Part shown: one piece after another, positions 22,412 to 35,130 of the stretch | Numbering within the stretch: position 1 is the first letter of the stretch | Layout: every line of letters starts with the position of its first letter | Assembly (NCBI GenBank): GCA_023614405.1 | Contig: JAJUPC010000038.1 | Location: 558,001 to 622,000, forward strand | Length of the DNA: 64,000 nucleotides | From: Avena insularis | Taxonomy: Eukaryota > Streptophyta > Magnoliopsida > Poales > Poaceae | Reading direction: 5' to 3' | Position numbers and translations under genes: made by a program | The notes under the pieces: model-generated | Told to the model about the DNA's origin: nothing | Database searches by the model: none | Seen by the model: only the letters and a program-made list of their open reading frames with translations

Positions 22412-23797
22412 AACTAGGGTTTGGCTTATGAGCATCGCTAGTGCCACAAGTGCAGTGAAGCTTAGCCATGCTTAGTGTTTTGATGCTGATCATTCAAGTG
22501 ATGCATCGGAGATGCGAATGAATCTAGTATGGTAGGTTGTGGTGATGTGATTAGAGATGAATGATAAACATGCTAAGGCTCGTATGGGAGGCCACATGGG
22601 TTGTGGTTTTTGTAGTCTCATACTTGCCACCCCTAGGACCCGATGTTCTTGCCTCTTGAACCAAGACGAACATACAACCACACGGGGGCCTGGAAACCCC
22701 CTCGACCAACTAACTTGCCTAGTAGATTCCATGAGTCACATAGTTCGAGCTTTCCATTCGACATACAGATATTGGTTGTTCTTGAATGGAGGTGAAGGAG
22801 GTGCATTCATACATGTAGGTAAGCGTGGCAGGGAATGGGAGATGCTCGACATCCGTAATCTCAAACCCTCTTCACATTGCTAGGGACCGACTTCGGGACT
22901 CGACCCGTTACGGCGGCATCTCCTTAGTGTGTGACTCATAGTCTCGACGAAAGCAGGGTAAAGGTCGTGGTCAACCACTCTCTGCCGACCTTCCAGGGAA
23001 GAGGGCTAATAATTTGGCATTAAGAATCGGTTGGTACGTGTGGGTAAAGTTGTGCACCCCTGCTGGGTGATTAATCTATTCGAAAAGCCTTGACCACAGT
23101 TATGGACGACTTGGGAACCGACGTGAAGATCATAGAGAACTATAACCGAATGATAAAACTTGTCAACTAAAGTGAGATCCGGAATACTTCCTCTGGGTTG
23201 TTGAGGGGGTAGTCCGGGAAGAGTTGTTCAGTTGATGATGATGCTTGGTGGATATCAAAGATGAATTTAGGGCTAGAGTTGAAGTCTTTTTATCCCAATT
23301 TGAAAATGATCTGACTAGACGAGTTTCTTCCCCCTCTGGTTTTGAAAACAAAAGATGGCTTTATGCAAAATAACTCCACTAGCCATAAGTCTTGCGGAGT
23401 ACACCCTATACTCAGCCTTGCTTCGTTGATGTTTTCCACAGATAATGCTACTCCAACTAAAGGTGGGTTCTATGTCGAAGTCGACGAGTAGTCGAGGTTC
23501 CCTGGCAGCAGCCTAGGATCTATGGAAGGGTCGCTACATTTGTTTAAGGCCTCTTAGGCTCCTTTACTAAGTTTGTTGTTTAGAACAACTTGTTTGCTTC
23601 CGTTGTTTGATGTAATGATGGGTCTGTGACCCCTGTCTTGTATGACTGGTTTGTAACTCTCTTAAGAGTTTACCTAATTAATGTATGGTTTGTATGTTCT
23701 GTAATGTTACCGATCTTTCCCTGCGCGTTTCGGAATTTAGGTTAGGCTTATATCAGATGAAGGTGCATTTGTCTAGCCCTGATCCCGGGTCGTGACA
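22412..23797 (+). repeat. gypsy-1 5' LTR, second part
   Basis: Continues the LTR after copia-2 (AACTAGGGTTTGGC follows the AGAAT duplication) and ends ...CGTGACA at 23797. It matches 42725-43546 and about 48305-48495 of the 3' LTR. The stretch about 23232-23610 has no counterpart in the 3' LTR, where it was lost with the gypsy-3 event. Confidence 0.92.
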
Positions 23798-23802
23798 GAT
23801 TT

Positions 23803-23817
23803 TGGTATCAGAGCAGG
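23803..23817 (+). other. gypsy-1 primer-binding site
   Basis: TGGTATCAGAGCAGG, 5 bp after the LTR end, complementary to initiator methionine tRNA. Confidence 0.9.
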
Positions 23818-24380
23818 ACTTCCTGTAGGAAACCCTTCTAGCTGGTCGATGTTGAGTCTAGAGTTTGAGAAAACTATTTGAAAGCTAAAACTATTTGCAA
23901 AACTCTGAATAGGACTCTTTTTACTTCTTATCCAAGGTTGTTCTATTGCTGAGTTATCTTACCTTCTTTGCTTTGCAAAGTTTTCACTTCTCGTCTAGCA
24001 TTTCAAACTCTTAGGATATATGGGTTTGGGTTGTTTTCTTCCTAAGTACTTCGTACTTGGTTGCAAGGCTCAGAGTTTCCAAGATATGTCTGTGCAACTG
24101 AAGCATTATTTTCCAACTTTGCTAAGGATGCCTCTAATCTCGCTCTCAATTCTTTTGTGACTTGTTGGTATCATATCATGCTTGCATTCCATTGTTATGG
24201 TTTGTATCTAAGTTGGTAGCGTATACGTTTCATATGCTTGTTCTACTGCCATACTTAACACATTGATATAGTTTTCATCCACATGTTCACCTCTACCATG
24301 GTCCTTTGATATGGTTTTGCCATCCCTTGTTGTACCCTTTTTGGTGAATCCATTCTTATGGTTTGTGTTTTCTCCTCAGG
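23818..24380 (+). other. gypsy-1 leader
   Basis: About 560 bp of T-rich untranslated leader between primer site and gag; no coding frame supported. Confidence 0.7.
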
Positions 24381-25230
24381 ATGCCGGCTGGTACTCGTGG
24401 TTCTGTTGGCCGTCGAGGAAACAACGATGCTGATCAGGAACTTCCGCCACCTCCCACAATGGCCGAGGTTCTCAACAATATTGAGACCAACCGTCTGCGG
24501 AGTGAACGCCTTCTGGAGCGTGTGGCGCAAAACACTGAACGTCGTCCTGACGACTGTGTCACACTTCAAGGAGCCCCTTGAAGCTGATGATTGGCTCCGC
24601 ACCATAGAGCGCAAGTTCAGTGCTCTTCGTGTCCGTCCTGCTGACCGTGTCAACTTCGCCACCTATCAACTAGAGGGTGAGGCTGGTGTTTGGTGGGAAG
24701 GTTTTCAGAATCTTCAAGCTCAGGGACATGTTGTTACCTGGGAGGAGTTTGTTGCTGCATTTCGTGCCTCTTATATCCCTAAGCCCATCATGGATCTCAA
24801 AAGGAGGGAGTTTCTGGATCTGAATCAGGGGCGCAAGGATATTGAAGCCTATGGGCGTGAGTTTACTCGCTTGGCTCGTTATGCAACCAGGGATATGAAC
24901 AATGATGAAGATAAGCAAGAACTGTTCCGTCAGGAACTTAACCCTCCACTTTGATACGAGTTGTTGCCCTTCAATTTCCAGTCTTTCCAGGACTTGCACA
25001 ATCAGGCTCTTACCTTAGAGCATGGAAGGAAGGATATGGAAGTGTCTCAGAAGCATGAAGAAGGAAATTCTCGTGCTTCTTCCTCTAGTAACAAAAAGCG
25101 TCGTGTCTTTGTTCCATACAGTGCTGTGCCTCGAGCTCCTTATGGACCCAAGTATTCTGGAAATAATTCTTGTCAGCCGCAGTCAAATTCTGGTGGATCA
25201 AACTATCACTCTCCTGCTGGTTCTCACACT
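24381..25230 (+). pseudogene. gypsy-1 gag
   Basis: Starts MPAGTRGSVGRR. After a frameshift near 24560 it continues with EADDWLRTIERKF, GEAGVWWEGF, EEFVAAFRASYIP and EAYGREFTRLARYA, the retrotransposon gag (PF03732-type) signature. TGA at 24952-24954 (a CGA position in relatives) interrupts the frame before YELLPFNFQSF; the same frame then reopens. A serine/asparagine-rich linker precedes the zinc knuckle. Confidence 0.92.
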
Positions 25231-25674
25231 GGGGTTACCTGTTACTCCTGTGGTCAGCCTGGTCACTACTCAAGGGAGTGTTTTCAAAGGGCTGCCGGAC
25301 GTAATGATCAGCAAGCAAAGAAGAATGATAATTATCAAGGTGTTGGACGTGGTCGTCTGACCCATGTCACTGGTGAGGAATCTCAGGAAGATCCACGCGT
25401 CATTCTTGGTCTGCTCCATGTCAATTCAATTCTCGCAACAGTTTTGTTTGATTCTGGAGCATCGCATACATTCATGTCAAATTTGTTCGCTCAAGAGCAT
25501 GGGATAAATTTTGAACCATTGTCCACCCCTTTAACCATCCATTCCCCGGGTTCTAGTTGGTTCACCACTATGTTTAGTCATGGGAATGAGATTGACATAG
25601 CCTACCAGAAGTTCCCCACTTCTTTCGTTGCACTCAAGTCATGTGACATTGATGTAATTCTGGGCATGGACTAG
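25231..25674 (+). pseudogene. gypsy-1 nucleocapsid zinc knuckle and protease
   Basis: CCHC knuckle CYSCGQPGHYSREC at 25240-25281, then retropepsin with LFDSGASHTF (about 25446-25475) and the family motif DVILGMD. TAG at 25672-25674 stands where relatives have the tryptophan of GMDWL; the sequence context is CTGG to CTAG. Confidence 0.92.
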
Positions 25675-26849
25675 TTAACCAAGTATCAAGCCGTCATTGA
25701 CTGTGCACTCAGAACAGTTTCTGTGACCTCTCCTGCTGGCATAACTGTCAAGTATTGGTTCAAAGTCTCCGTCAGCAGTTCTTAAACCTTTCTCGGAGTT
25801 GTATGCCACGGATTTTCTACCTACTCTCGAGGTCCAAGATGTCCTTGTAGTCTGTGATTTTCCGGATGTCTTTCCTGAAGAGTTGCTTGGCATGCCACCT
25901 GATCGATGTGTGGAGTTTGTCATTGAGCTAGTTCCCGGAACTGCTCCTATCTCCAAAAGACCTTATCGCATGCCTCCTCATGAGTTGGTTGAGTTAAAGA
26001 AGCAACTTGAAGAGTTAGAGGGTCTAGGATATATCCAACCTAGTACATCCTCTTGGGGTTGCCCTACCATCTTTGTCAAGAAGCGGGATACAAATATTCC
26101 AAGATTGGTGGTTGATTACCGTCCACTCAACGCGGTGACAATCAAGAATAAGTACCCACTTGCCCGGATAAATGACCTCTTTGATCAATTAAGTGGTGCC
26201 ACTGTCTTCTCCAAAATGGACTTAAGATCAGGGTATCATCAAATCAAGATCAGAAAGGAAGATATCCCAAAGACAGTATTCACGACTCGTTATGGTCTTT
26301 ACAAGTATACAGTGATGTCCTTCGGGTTAACCAATGCCCCTGCCACATTTATGAGGCTCATGAACTCCGTCTTCATGGAGTATCTCGACAAGTTCGTCGT
26401 GGTATACATTGATGACATTCTAATCTATTCCAAGACCGAAGAAGATCATGCTGAACATCTTGTTTGGTATTGACTAAACTTCGTGAACATTGTCTCTACG
26501 CCAAGTTTTCCAAATGTGAGTTCTGGTTACAAGAGCTCGTCTTCCTTGGTCATGTCATGTATGCAAGTGGTGTCGCTGTCATACCGGATAAGGTTCAGAC
26601 CATTGTGGAATGGAAGTCACCTACTTCAGTCAAGGAAGTCCAAAGTTTTCTCGGAATGGCAGGATATTACCGTCGATTCATCGAGAACTTCTCTAAGATA
26701 TCCAATCCTATGACGGATCTTCTTAAGAAAGATAAGAAGTTTGAATGGTCAGAAAAGGCAGAAGAAAGCTTCCAATCTTTGAAAACCAAGCTAACCACCG
26801 CTCCTGTTCTTGTCCTTCCAGACACAAGCAAGGATTTCATTATCTATTA
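25675..26849 (+). pseudogene. gypsy-1 reverse transcriptase, cut by gypsy-2
   Basis: After a damaged linker (25675-25800), RT runs [66 protein letters not shown] and [10 protein letters not shown] (about 26403-26430). A frameshift near 26465 is followed by [21 protein letters not shown] and [12 protein letters not shown]. The frame is split by gypsy-2 after DFIIYY; it resumes as DASLQGLG at 38944. Confidence 0.93.
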
Positions 26850-27299
26850 TGATCGGGATATGCCTACCGGGGTATACCCAGCAGACGCTTCCGATCGGAT
26901 TGAGGCCTGGCGTGGATCCAAGCGACTGGAACTGAAGGCCCAGGAGAGTAGATAGGCCCAGTCGGATTAGGTTAAACGAGTACCGAAGCCTTAACTGATT
27001 CGGTTGAGATATGTAAACCCTAGGGGGAGGTGAGTCTATATAAACCTCCCTACAGGGCGTGTAGACGCACGTTCCATCATACACCCAAGAGACTCGCCGC
27101 CTAGCCGTCGAGCTCGCCCCATTGTACCTCCATCATAATACAATCTAGCAGGAGTAGGTCTTTACCCTCCGGGGGGCCGAACCTAGGTAAAACCATGTGT
27201 CTCCGCCCTCATCTCGCACCGCAGATGGCTGGACGCCCTTGCCCTTCGTTCTACTACTCGCTGCCGATTGCAGCATCTGCCGTGAGCATTCTCACGATA
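26850..27299 (+). repeat. gypsy-2 5' LTR
   Basis: Starts TGATCGGGATATGCC, ends CACGATA (CACGACA in the other LTR). About 450 bp. It lacks about 45 bp present at 38490-38535 of the 3' LTR. TATA box at 27036. Confidence 0.95.
27036..27044 (+). promoter_or_regulatory. TATA box in gypsy-2 5' LTR
   Basis: CTATATAAA inside GAGTCTATATAAACCTCC; identical in the 3' LTR at 38676-38684. Confidence 0.75.
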
Positions 27300-27300
27300 G

Positions 27301-27318
27301 TGGCGCCCACCGTGGGGC
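27301..27318 (+). other. gypsy-2 primer-binding site
   Basis: TGGCGCCCACCGTGGGGC, 1 bp after the LTR, the form seen in TAT-lineage grass elements; I do not assign the tRNA. Confidence 0.8.
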
Positions 27319-29570
27319 CTGGCCGGTGTTCTGCGGCGAGATCCAATCTGCCCATCAATGAGTCGGTCGCCACCGGCCGCATGATAGCGATCGGCGAGAT
27401 GCTTCAGATCTTGCCGAGCAGCTACGTCCCGGCGACGCGACCCATCACGCACAGCATGATCTTGCCAGTCGGCACGATCAGCCTCTTCGTCGGCCTCACC
27501 GACGTCATCGTCTCGGAGGACTCGGCTCGCATCCGCGAGTCGCCGCCACACGACCGGCTCTCCGAGAGCCAGGTCCGCATGATCCATCGCCTCGCCTCCG
27601 AGTACAACTCGGCCCACAGCAACGTGGCCAAAAACTCCGTGGCCGTGGAAGACGTGGCCCTCAACAACGACGCCGACTCGGCGACCCCGGCGTCAATCGC
27701 CGGATCCATCACCGCGGCTTCACCCGCGGGCTCCATCACCCAGGTCTCCAACATGGGAGACTTCGAGGATCCCTCCATCCTTGGGATCTTCGACTCCGGG
27801 TCGGAAAACTCCGCCGATCTCCGGACGGGACGGTCATGCCGCGCGACCTACATGGCGACTGGCACCGATCCACCGGAGGATCCCTTCTCCACCCCGATCC
27901 CTCCAAACGCCACGGCAACGTAGGTCGAGGAACTCCGCCTGAAGCTAGCGGAAGCAGTCCGCAAGGAGCAAGCCGAGCGCGAAAAATTTCACCTCGAGCA
28001 GGTGACGGCGCAGGAGCTGTCGTGTTACCACGCGCAGCGAATCAGGACCCGCTTGAACCCTACCGTCCAGGGGGGCGCCCTGAACTTTGACGGCGAGAAC
28101 GACCCGACCCGTGTGGCCGAGCGCGCGATCTGCGAGAACGCGCCACCAGGAGGAAGCGCCCATCCCCCACCAGGGTCGACGGCGATGGGCGCCCCACCTC
28201 CACCCAACCGCACACCCCCCAGGGACCAGCCGCGAATAGTGGTCTCCTCATGGGAGCGAGACGCGAACGGCCTACCACTGTTCTCCACCCCGATGGACAA
28301 CCTCGTGGCGGGCCGAGCAGCGACCGACAACATCACGACCACCGGTGACGGCGCCCTACAGATCCAATACATCAGGGCCCTGCTTTCGCCAAAAGCGGTC
28401 GGCAGCAAGCGGCGCCGACTCGCAGGGACGGGTGTACTCGCGTTCTTCGGGCAGCAGAGCGGCCTCAAGCGGCCGCCCATTGGCGGCAAACACCCTCAAC
28501 TGCGCGCCACCCGAACCACTGAAGTTCCAACACCGACCCACGAACGCGACACTCTCCACCAACGACCCCAGGCCAGCGACCAACTTCGTCGCCGCCAACG
28601 GTCATCCCGTCGACGCCCGCACCCACATCATCAACAACCAAAGCTGGCGCGCACGCCAGCCCGACGACCTGCGACACACCCTAACCAATCGCCGCGACGG
28701 CGAGCCGATGGGGTCACTAAGCCGACTCGGGCCCAGGTGCTTCGGACCGATGATCCGAGGCGAAAAATACCCGGCGAACTTCAAGGCGTCGAAGGAAATA
28801 GACAAGTACGACCCTTCGTACGACCCCTCCGTGTGGCTGGACACATACCTCATGGCGATGGGGATTGCTGGCCACACCGACCTGCTAGCCGCCCGTTACC
28901 TCCCCTTGATGATGGAGGGGACGTGCGGCGATGGATCAACACCCTTCCCGGGATAGCATCGACTCACAGGAAGAGATCTGAGCAGCCGCCGTCGAACGCC
29001 GAGTGCTCCTACACCTGCGCCACCACCATCGAGGACCTAGAACGATGCGTCCAGGGACCCCGCGAGTCGACCCGCAGCTGGGTCCAGTGGTGGCAAGAAC
29101 TATGGTACAACGCGGTCGACATCCACCTAGACACCGCGATCCACTGCTTCAAGACCTCGTGCCGCTACGAGCCCTTGGTCGCCAAGCTCAAACGACACTC
29201 CCGCACACTCGACAACATACCGGACCTCCTCGAGATCGCCAAAAGATACGCGGAGGAAGACCCAAACCAGGAAAGCGGCGGCAGTCGGAGGCCAACGCCT
29301 GGCTGCGCGACAACGGGCGACGACCCGACCTACGCTACAGCAACACTCGCCGCACCGCCAAACACCGAAGTGACAGGCGAGTCGACTTTGTCGCCAACGC
29401 CGGGCACGCGCAGCGCGAGCCTAAGAGCTTCCGCCACGACGGAGGGCAATGCCGCGACGGCGGCCACTACAAGGCGAAACCAAGGTTCGACCCCGCGGCC
29501 CTCCTTAACCAACCTTGTGTGTTTCACAACAGGGAGGGGAAGCCCGCCACGCACACGACCGCCGACTGCC
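27319..29570 (+). pseudogene. gypsy-2 gag
   Basis: Long hydrophilic N-terminal region in one frame, interrupted by TAG at 27921-27923 followed in frame by VEELRLKLAEAVRKEQ. The capsid region is in shifting frames: EKYPANFKASKEIDKYDPSYDPSVWLD split over two short stretches (near 28770-28850), then TIEDLERCVQGPRESTRSW and LLEIAKRYAEEDPNQE (29020-29270), typical of TAT gag. It ends with CVFHNREGKPATHTTADC (29515-29568), the divergent zinc-binding motif of this lineage. At least three frameshifts. Confidence 0.85.
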
Positions 29571-30460
29571 ACTCTCTCAAGGAGATCGAGAAGGCACGGC
29601 GAGCGCGAGTGGACCCCGACAACAACCCGCCAAATGGCGGAAAATTCGGCAGTGTGGCCGGCTCGCTCCACACCTTCACAGGCTTCAACACAAAGCGTGA
29701 GAAGAAGGTCATCGCCCGCGCCGTCGCTGTCAACGCGGTGGCCCAGGTGGACGTAACCCAGTTCCTTAACTGGTCGGAGCAGCCCATCACATGGAGCCGC
29801 CAGGACCACTCGCCACGCATCGAGTACCCAGGCCGAGTCGCCCTGGTGGTCAAGCCTAAGGTGGGAGACTACTGGATCCCCAAGACATTGATGGACGGCG
29901 GCAGCTCCATCAACATCCTGTACCTGGACACCTTCAGGCGACTGCGGCTCCCGCAGTCGATGGTCGAGACGACCTACACCACATTCCACGACATCATCCC
30001 CGGTCGGAAGGCGTACCTGATCGGCAAGGTCACGCTGCCAGTCACCTTCGGCACACCAGCAAACTTACGCACCGAGCGAATCGTCTTCGAGCTGGTACCC
30101 TTCGACAACCCCTACCACTGCGTCCTGGGGCGCCAGGCGTTCGCCAAGTTCATGGCAGCGCCCACTCTGGCGTACAGCGATGAAGCTCCGGCCGCGGCGT
30201 CATCACCATCAGCGGCGACCCGACATGGCGCCGGTCGCGAGCCAAAGAGCCAAACTTCGCCGGCGCCGTCGCGCGGCGAGGCCAACCACGCCGACGAGCT
30301 CGCCAAATGCAGCGGGGTCAACAACGACCCCACCATACTCAAGAAGCCCAATTGGGCGCCAACACCTCAGCCTTCGAGTCAGCAGCGCACACCCGCCGTC
30401 GAGCTGGTCCCGGCGACTCCAGCGAGGTGGCGATCGGGGACGGGCATGAGCCCAGCCTAG
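29571..30460 (+). pseudogene. gypsy-2 protease
   Basis: Open frame containing the aspartic protease of TAT elements: TLMDGGSSINILYLDTF (about 29885-29935; DGG replaces the usual DSG/DTG, normal for this lineage), then VTFGTPANLRTERIVFELV and YHCVLGRQAFAKFMAAP. TAG at 30458-30460 interrupts the frame; RT follows in the same frame. Confidence 0.9.
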
Positions 30461-31890
30461 GAAGGCGCGCTCATCGAGTTCCTCCGTGAGAACAGGGACA
30501 TCTTCGCATGGAAGCCCTCTGACATGCCTGGTGTCCCTAGGGAACTCGCTGAGCACAAACTAAAAGCCGACACCAAAGTGCGACCCGTCAAGCAGTCGCT
30601 GCGGCCCTTCAATGAAGAGCACCGCCGAGCTATCGCCGAGGAGTTGCAGCGTCTACTCGCTGCAGGCTTCATCCGGCCAATCAAATACTCCAAGTGGCTG
30701 GCAAACCTAGTCCTGGTCGAGAAGAAAAATGGGACCTGGAGGATGTGTATCGACTACACAAACTTAAACAGCGCCTACCCGAAGGAGCAATTCGTCCTCC
30801 CGCGGATCGACCAAATAATCGACTCCACCGCAGGATCGGAGTCGCTGTGTTTCCTCGACGCCTACTCTGGGTACAACCAGATCAATATGGCCATTGAGGA
30901 CAAGGAGAATACGGCGTTCATCACGCCATTCGGAGCCTTCTGCTACACAACCATGACCTTCGGCCTCAAGAACGCCGGGGCAACATACTAGCGGTGCATG
31001 CAGGAATGCCTTGCGAGCCAAATTGGCCGCAATATCCACGTCTACATCGACGACGTGGTAGTAAAGTCCGCTCGCCAGGGCGATCTACTCGCCGACCTGG
31101 CGGAAACATTCGCCAACCTGCGGAAATACAAGATAAAGCTCAACTCAGGCAAATGCACCTTCGGTGTACCGACAGGGCAACTACTAGAATACGTCGTCTC
31201 CAAGTGCGGGATCGAGGCGAACCCCACCAAGATCGACACGATCGCTCGACTCAGAAACCCGAGTGCCTGCGCGACGTCTAGAAGCTGGCCGGGCGAGTCG
31301 CGGCTCTCAGCCGCTTCATCCCTCGATTGGGCGAGAAGGCGATGCCCCTATACCGCCTGATGCGAAAGAACCCCACCTTCCAGTGGGACAAGGAGGCGGA
31401 CGACGCACTCCGCGACCTCAAGAAGGTGCTACTCACGGCACCACTGCTTGCCGCCCCCGTCGACAAAGAACCCATGCTGGTCTACGTCGCGGCTTTCGAG
31501 CGCGTCGTCAATGCCGCCATGGTCGTCGAGCGACCGGAGGAAGGAAAGGAGCGCCCGGTACAGCGACCGGTGTACTACATCAGCGAGGTCCTCACCGAGT
31601 CGCGCCAGCGATACCCGCAATACCAGAAACTGGTATACGCAGTCTTTAGAGCACAGCGACGCTTGCCGCACTACTTCCAGGAGTACCCGATCACGGTCGT
31701 CTCCTCAGCACCGTTGCAGGACATCATCCGCAACCGTGAGGCGACCGGGCGAGTCGCCAAGTGGGCCGTCGAAATCGGCGCCCACAACATCAAGTATGAG
31801 CCACGAAAAGCGATCAAGTCGCAGGCTCTCGCGGACTTCATCGCCGACCGAAGAGGCCCGGCAGCGAAAAGCTGCCATACCTCCACTCTG
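30461..31890 (+). pseudogene. gypsy-2 reverse transcriptase and RNase H
   Basis: Starts EGALIEFLRENRDIFAW right after the TAG. RT motifs: FIRPIKYSKWLANLVLVEKK, CIDYTNLN, FLDAYSGYNQI, FGLKNAGATY and VYIDDVVVKS (31041-31070). Stops: TAG 30989-30991 (GATY-stop-RCMQ) and TAG 31279-31281, with a one-base shift near 31265. RNase H (RT-linked): FQWDKEADDALRDLK, PVYYISEVL, RYPQYQKLVYAV and QALADFIAD. Frames change again near 31900. Confidence 0.93.
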
Positions 31891-32380
31891 GAGCCTACAC
31901 TTGACGGCTCCAAGAACGCGACGGCGCGAGAGCAGGATCATGCTGACTTCCCGAAGGCGACAAGCTCCGCTCGTCCTCTGCCTCGACTTCACCCCTGCAC
32001 CAATAACATGGCGATGCGAGGCACTACTCCACGGCATGCGAGCTGCCAAGGAGATGAACGTCAACCGCCTACGTTGCTACGGAGACTCCGACCTCGTCGC
32101 TGGGCAAGTCGCTGGTACTTGCGACGCCGTCTCTCCCACCATGACGGCTTACCTCCAAGCAGTAGACAAGCTGGGAGGACACTTTGCAGGCTACTCCATC
32201 GAGTGGATCGATAGGCAGAAGAATGAGGAGGCCGACGCACTCTCTCACATCGGGTCGGCTCGACTCGCACCACCCGCCGGCGTCTTCCTCGACACGATCA
32301 CCAAGCCATCAGTCTCTCCCCCAAGGGAGATCGACATCGGAGTCCCGCTGCAACCAGAGGCAGCCCTGGTCGCACTCATC
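31891..32380 (+). pseudogene. gypsy-2 second RNase H (archaeal-type), damaged
   Basis: After the first RNase H there is a second, partial RNase H-like segment: DGSKN (damaged first motif), ITWRCEALLHGMRAAKEM, YGDSDLVAGQV, then ADALSHIGS. Dual RNase H is known for TAT-lineage elements. A deletion seems to have removed residues between DGSKN and the helix with the catalytic glutamate. The region then passes into the linker before integrase. Confidence 0.7.
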
Positions 32381-33640
32381 GCCGAGCCAGACGACTGGAT
32401 CAAGCCATACATCGACTACCTGGAGGCTGGCACCTTGCCGGCAGACAAAACAGACGCCCGGATGGTTGCACGTCGATGCAAATCCTTCACCATCATCGAC
32501 GGGGAGCTCCACAAGCGCAGCGTGACCGGCGTGTTCCAACGCTGCGTCCAACCCGCCGAAGGACGCAAGATCCTCCACGACATCCACTCCGGCGACTGCG
32601 GCCACCACGCCGGAGCCCGCTCTCTAGTTGCAAAGGCCATGCGGCACGGCTTCAACTGGCCCACCGCACACGCCGACGCCGTCGACATCGTCCAGCGGTG
32701 CGCCGGGTGCCAGAAGTACGCCAACCAGACACGTGCGTGCAGCGGCGCTCAAGACAATCCCCATCACCTGGCCATTCGCCGTGTGGGGTATGGACATGGT
32801 AGGCCCCTTCAAAAAGGGCCCCTCCGGCTTCACCCACCTCCTGGTCGCGGTCGATAAATTCACAAAATGGGTGGAGGCCAAGCCAGTCCGGAAATGTGAC
32901 GGGAAGACTGCCACCAAATTCCTACGCAAGCTCATATATCGCTACGGGTTCCCAAACAGCATCATCACGGACAACGGCACCAACTTCGCCAAAGGAGCCA
33001 TGGCCGAATTCTGTGAGGAACATCACATCCGGCTCGACCTCGCGTCGGTCGCCCACCCGGAGTCCAATGGCCAGGCGGAACGGGCCAACCAGAGCATCCT
33101 CCACGGCCTAAAGCCGTGGCTCCAAGTACCACTCGAGCGCACCGCCGGGTGCTGGGTTGAGGAGCTACCTTCCGTCATCTGGGGTATCCGCACCTCGGTC
33201 AACAGGTCGACAGGGTTCACCCCCTTCTTCATGGTGTACGGCGCCGAGGCAGTCATGCCCACCGACCTCGAGCACGACTCGCCAAGGGCCGTCCACTACA
33301 CGGAGGCTGCGAACGAACTCGCACGACAGGATGGAGTCGATCAACTCGACGAGGCACGCGACCTGGCTCGCTCACGCACCGCCATCTACCAGCAAGGACT
33401 CCGCCGCTACCACAGCCGGCGGGTGAAAACTCGCACCTTCCAAGAAGGCGACCTCGTGTTTTGCCCCTCATCCAGGACAAGAAGGGCATGCACAAGATCT
33501 CCCCCCCATGGGAGGGACCATTCGCCATCGAGCGAGTACTCGGCAACGATGCCTACTACCTCATCGACGTCCGCGGGGACGGCAAACTCGACGTCAAGCA
33601 ACCATGGAATGTAAACCTCCTACGGAAGTTCTACTCCTAG
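32381..33640 (+). pseudogene. gypsy-2 integrase
   Basis: HHCC finger with DIHSGDCGHHAGARSL ... CAGCQKYA (about 32577-32730), a frameshift near 32740, then the catalytic core: WGMDMVGPF, VDKFTKWVEAKP, ITDNGTNF (about 32965) and ESNGQAERAN (about 33060). The C-terminal part has FFMVYGAEAVMP and, after a shift near 33468, PFAIERVLGNDAYYLIDVRG, ending at a stop near 33640. No chromodomain, as expected of TAT elements. Confidence 0.92.
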
Positions 33641-34474
33641 AACCCCACATATGTATCCTCCAGTCGCTATGAAATAAAAAATATTGGTTACCGCAAATTG
33701 CGTCTACTCTCCGTGTCTTGTGCCACTCGCACTCGTAGTAACAGCATCAAGCTAACTGCAGAAGTCAACCTCTGGTACAGCGATCGGCACGGCCAAGTAG
33801 TGCGCTACAAGGGCACTGGGTTACCCCAGGTCTTGTAACGTCCACGAAAAACACCTACCCGGAGCCCCATTGGAGTCGCCTAGCTCGACTGGCTCAACGA
33901 GCCAAGACAACTGCCTTCACTTCTCACAGCGACCATGATCCTCCGCATCTTCGACATAGCGACTCGAACGGCCAAGTACCACGCTCGGGGACTGACGACC
34001 AGTTCAGCACGAGCGGCTAGGGAAAACGCGCCCAGTCCTCAACTAGTCCTCAACCACCCAACGGGCCAGGCAGGAGTGATGCACTTATTCTATCGCGCCC
34101 AGTCCTCAACCACCCTAGAGTTGCGCCTAGAACAACCAAGTACCACCCTCGGGGACTCGGCTACCCGACCTCTTTCGTGCAAGGGAAAACGGTGAAATAC
34201 AGAGCACTCATGGGAGTCCCCTTGCGACTGGCTTTCCGAGCTCGGGCGAGTCGACATCAATAACAAAACATTCAAAACCACAAACACATAATAAACGAGG
34301 TAAACCCCATAAATAGGGCGGACGCGCTCGGGGACTCGTTCAACCTTCAATCACAAACACACGACAATTCACAAAATACCACGATATCTCATTATAGCAG
34401 ATCACAATCGTTACAAAGTACAATGTGTGCCCAATGGCCGAACTGCTACTAACGCCCCAGGGAACAATGTCTTA
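33641..34474. other. gypsy-2 spacer after pol
   Basis: About 830 bp without a supported gene. Contains three copies of CTCGGGGACT (near 33983, 34146, 34328), the motif repeated in the 60-bp array and next to the 3' LTR. Could hold the 3' end of the antisense transcript. Confidence 0.6.
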
Positions 34475-35051
34475 TTATGCAGGCTTCGATGACGACTCGC
34501 CGCCACCCTTGCGGTTGCGAATGAAGGGAGTGTACGGGTTCGACGGGTACGTCGTCAACTCACCCGCCATCGCCGCACGGAAGGGCTGCTCGATCTTGAA
34601 GTCCCGGTGCTGTGGATCGGGGTCGTTGGGTGCGATGATCGTCTCCTGATAAGGAAGGACGTCGCCCATCGCCCAGACGCGCTCGGAGTATACCGCGGTG
34701 CGGTCCGTCAGCTTCAGCACCTCGGCGATCTCCACCGAGCCAGTCGACGACGGGTAGCCACTCGTCACATCATCAAGATCGAAATCTTCCGGGAAGTGGG
34801 CGAGCCCAAGGCTAAGCGCCGTCGCCGCCCCGCGCCGGAACGCCGACCGCGTCATAAACTCGACGACCGACGGCGCCTTCTCCAAGTATCGCCACACCTC
34901 GACGAGGTCACCGGGAATCACTTCCGTGGGCGACATCTCTTGAAGATACGCCCGTATACATGTCGCCGACAACATGGCCGAGTCGACCAGCGTGGCTACA
35001 CACTCCCGTGCGTCGAACGAATTCGCCTCTTCCGCGCTATCGATGATCCGA

Positions 35052-35130
35052 CCTGTGTATAGAGGGTGACAGTGAATACATCAAAGATTACACAACACAA
35101 ATGTTACAGGCAGAGGCAGGCACACTCACC
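35052..35130 (-). other. Intron 4 of antisense gene
   Basis: The 77-bp intron occupies 35053-35129; the coordinates here include one flanking exon base on each side. The donor GTGAGT follows ...CTTGATTG and the acceptor TATACACAG precedes GTCGGATC. Joining gives an uninterrupted codon (phase 1) and continuous frame from a coiled-coil exon into the last exon, which reads on to a stop at 34475. Confidence 0.75.

Noticed and set aside
23803..23817. Possible tRNA gene fragment
   Set aside because: Only the short primer-binding complement is present; there is no cloverleaf around it.
28025..29989. Minus-strand open frames of 154 and 219 codons inside gypsy-2 gag
   Set aside because: Mirror frames of GC-rich gag; no domain and no splice pattern like the antisense gene further down.
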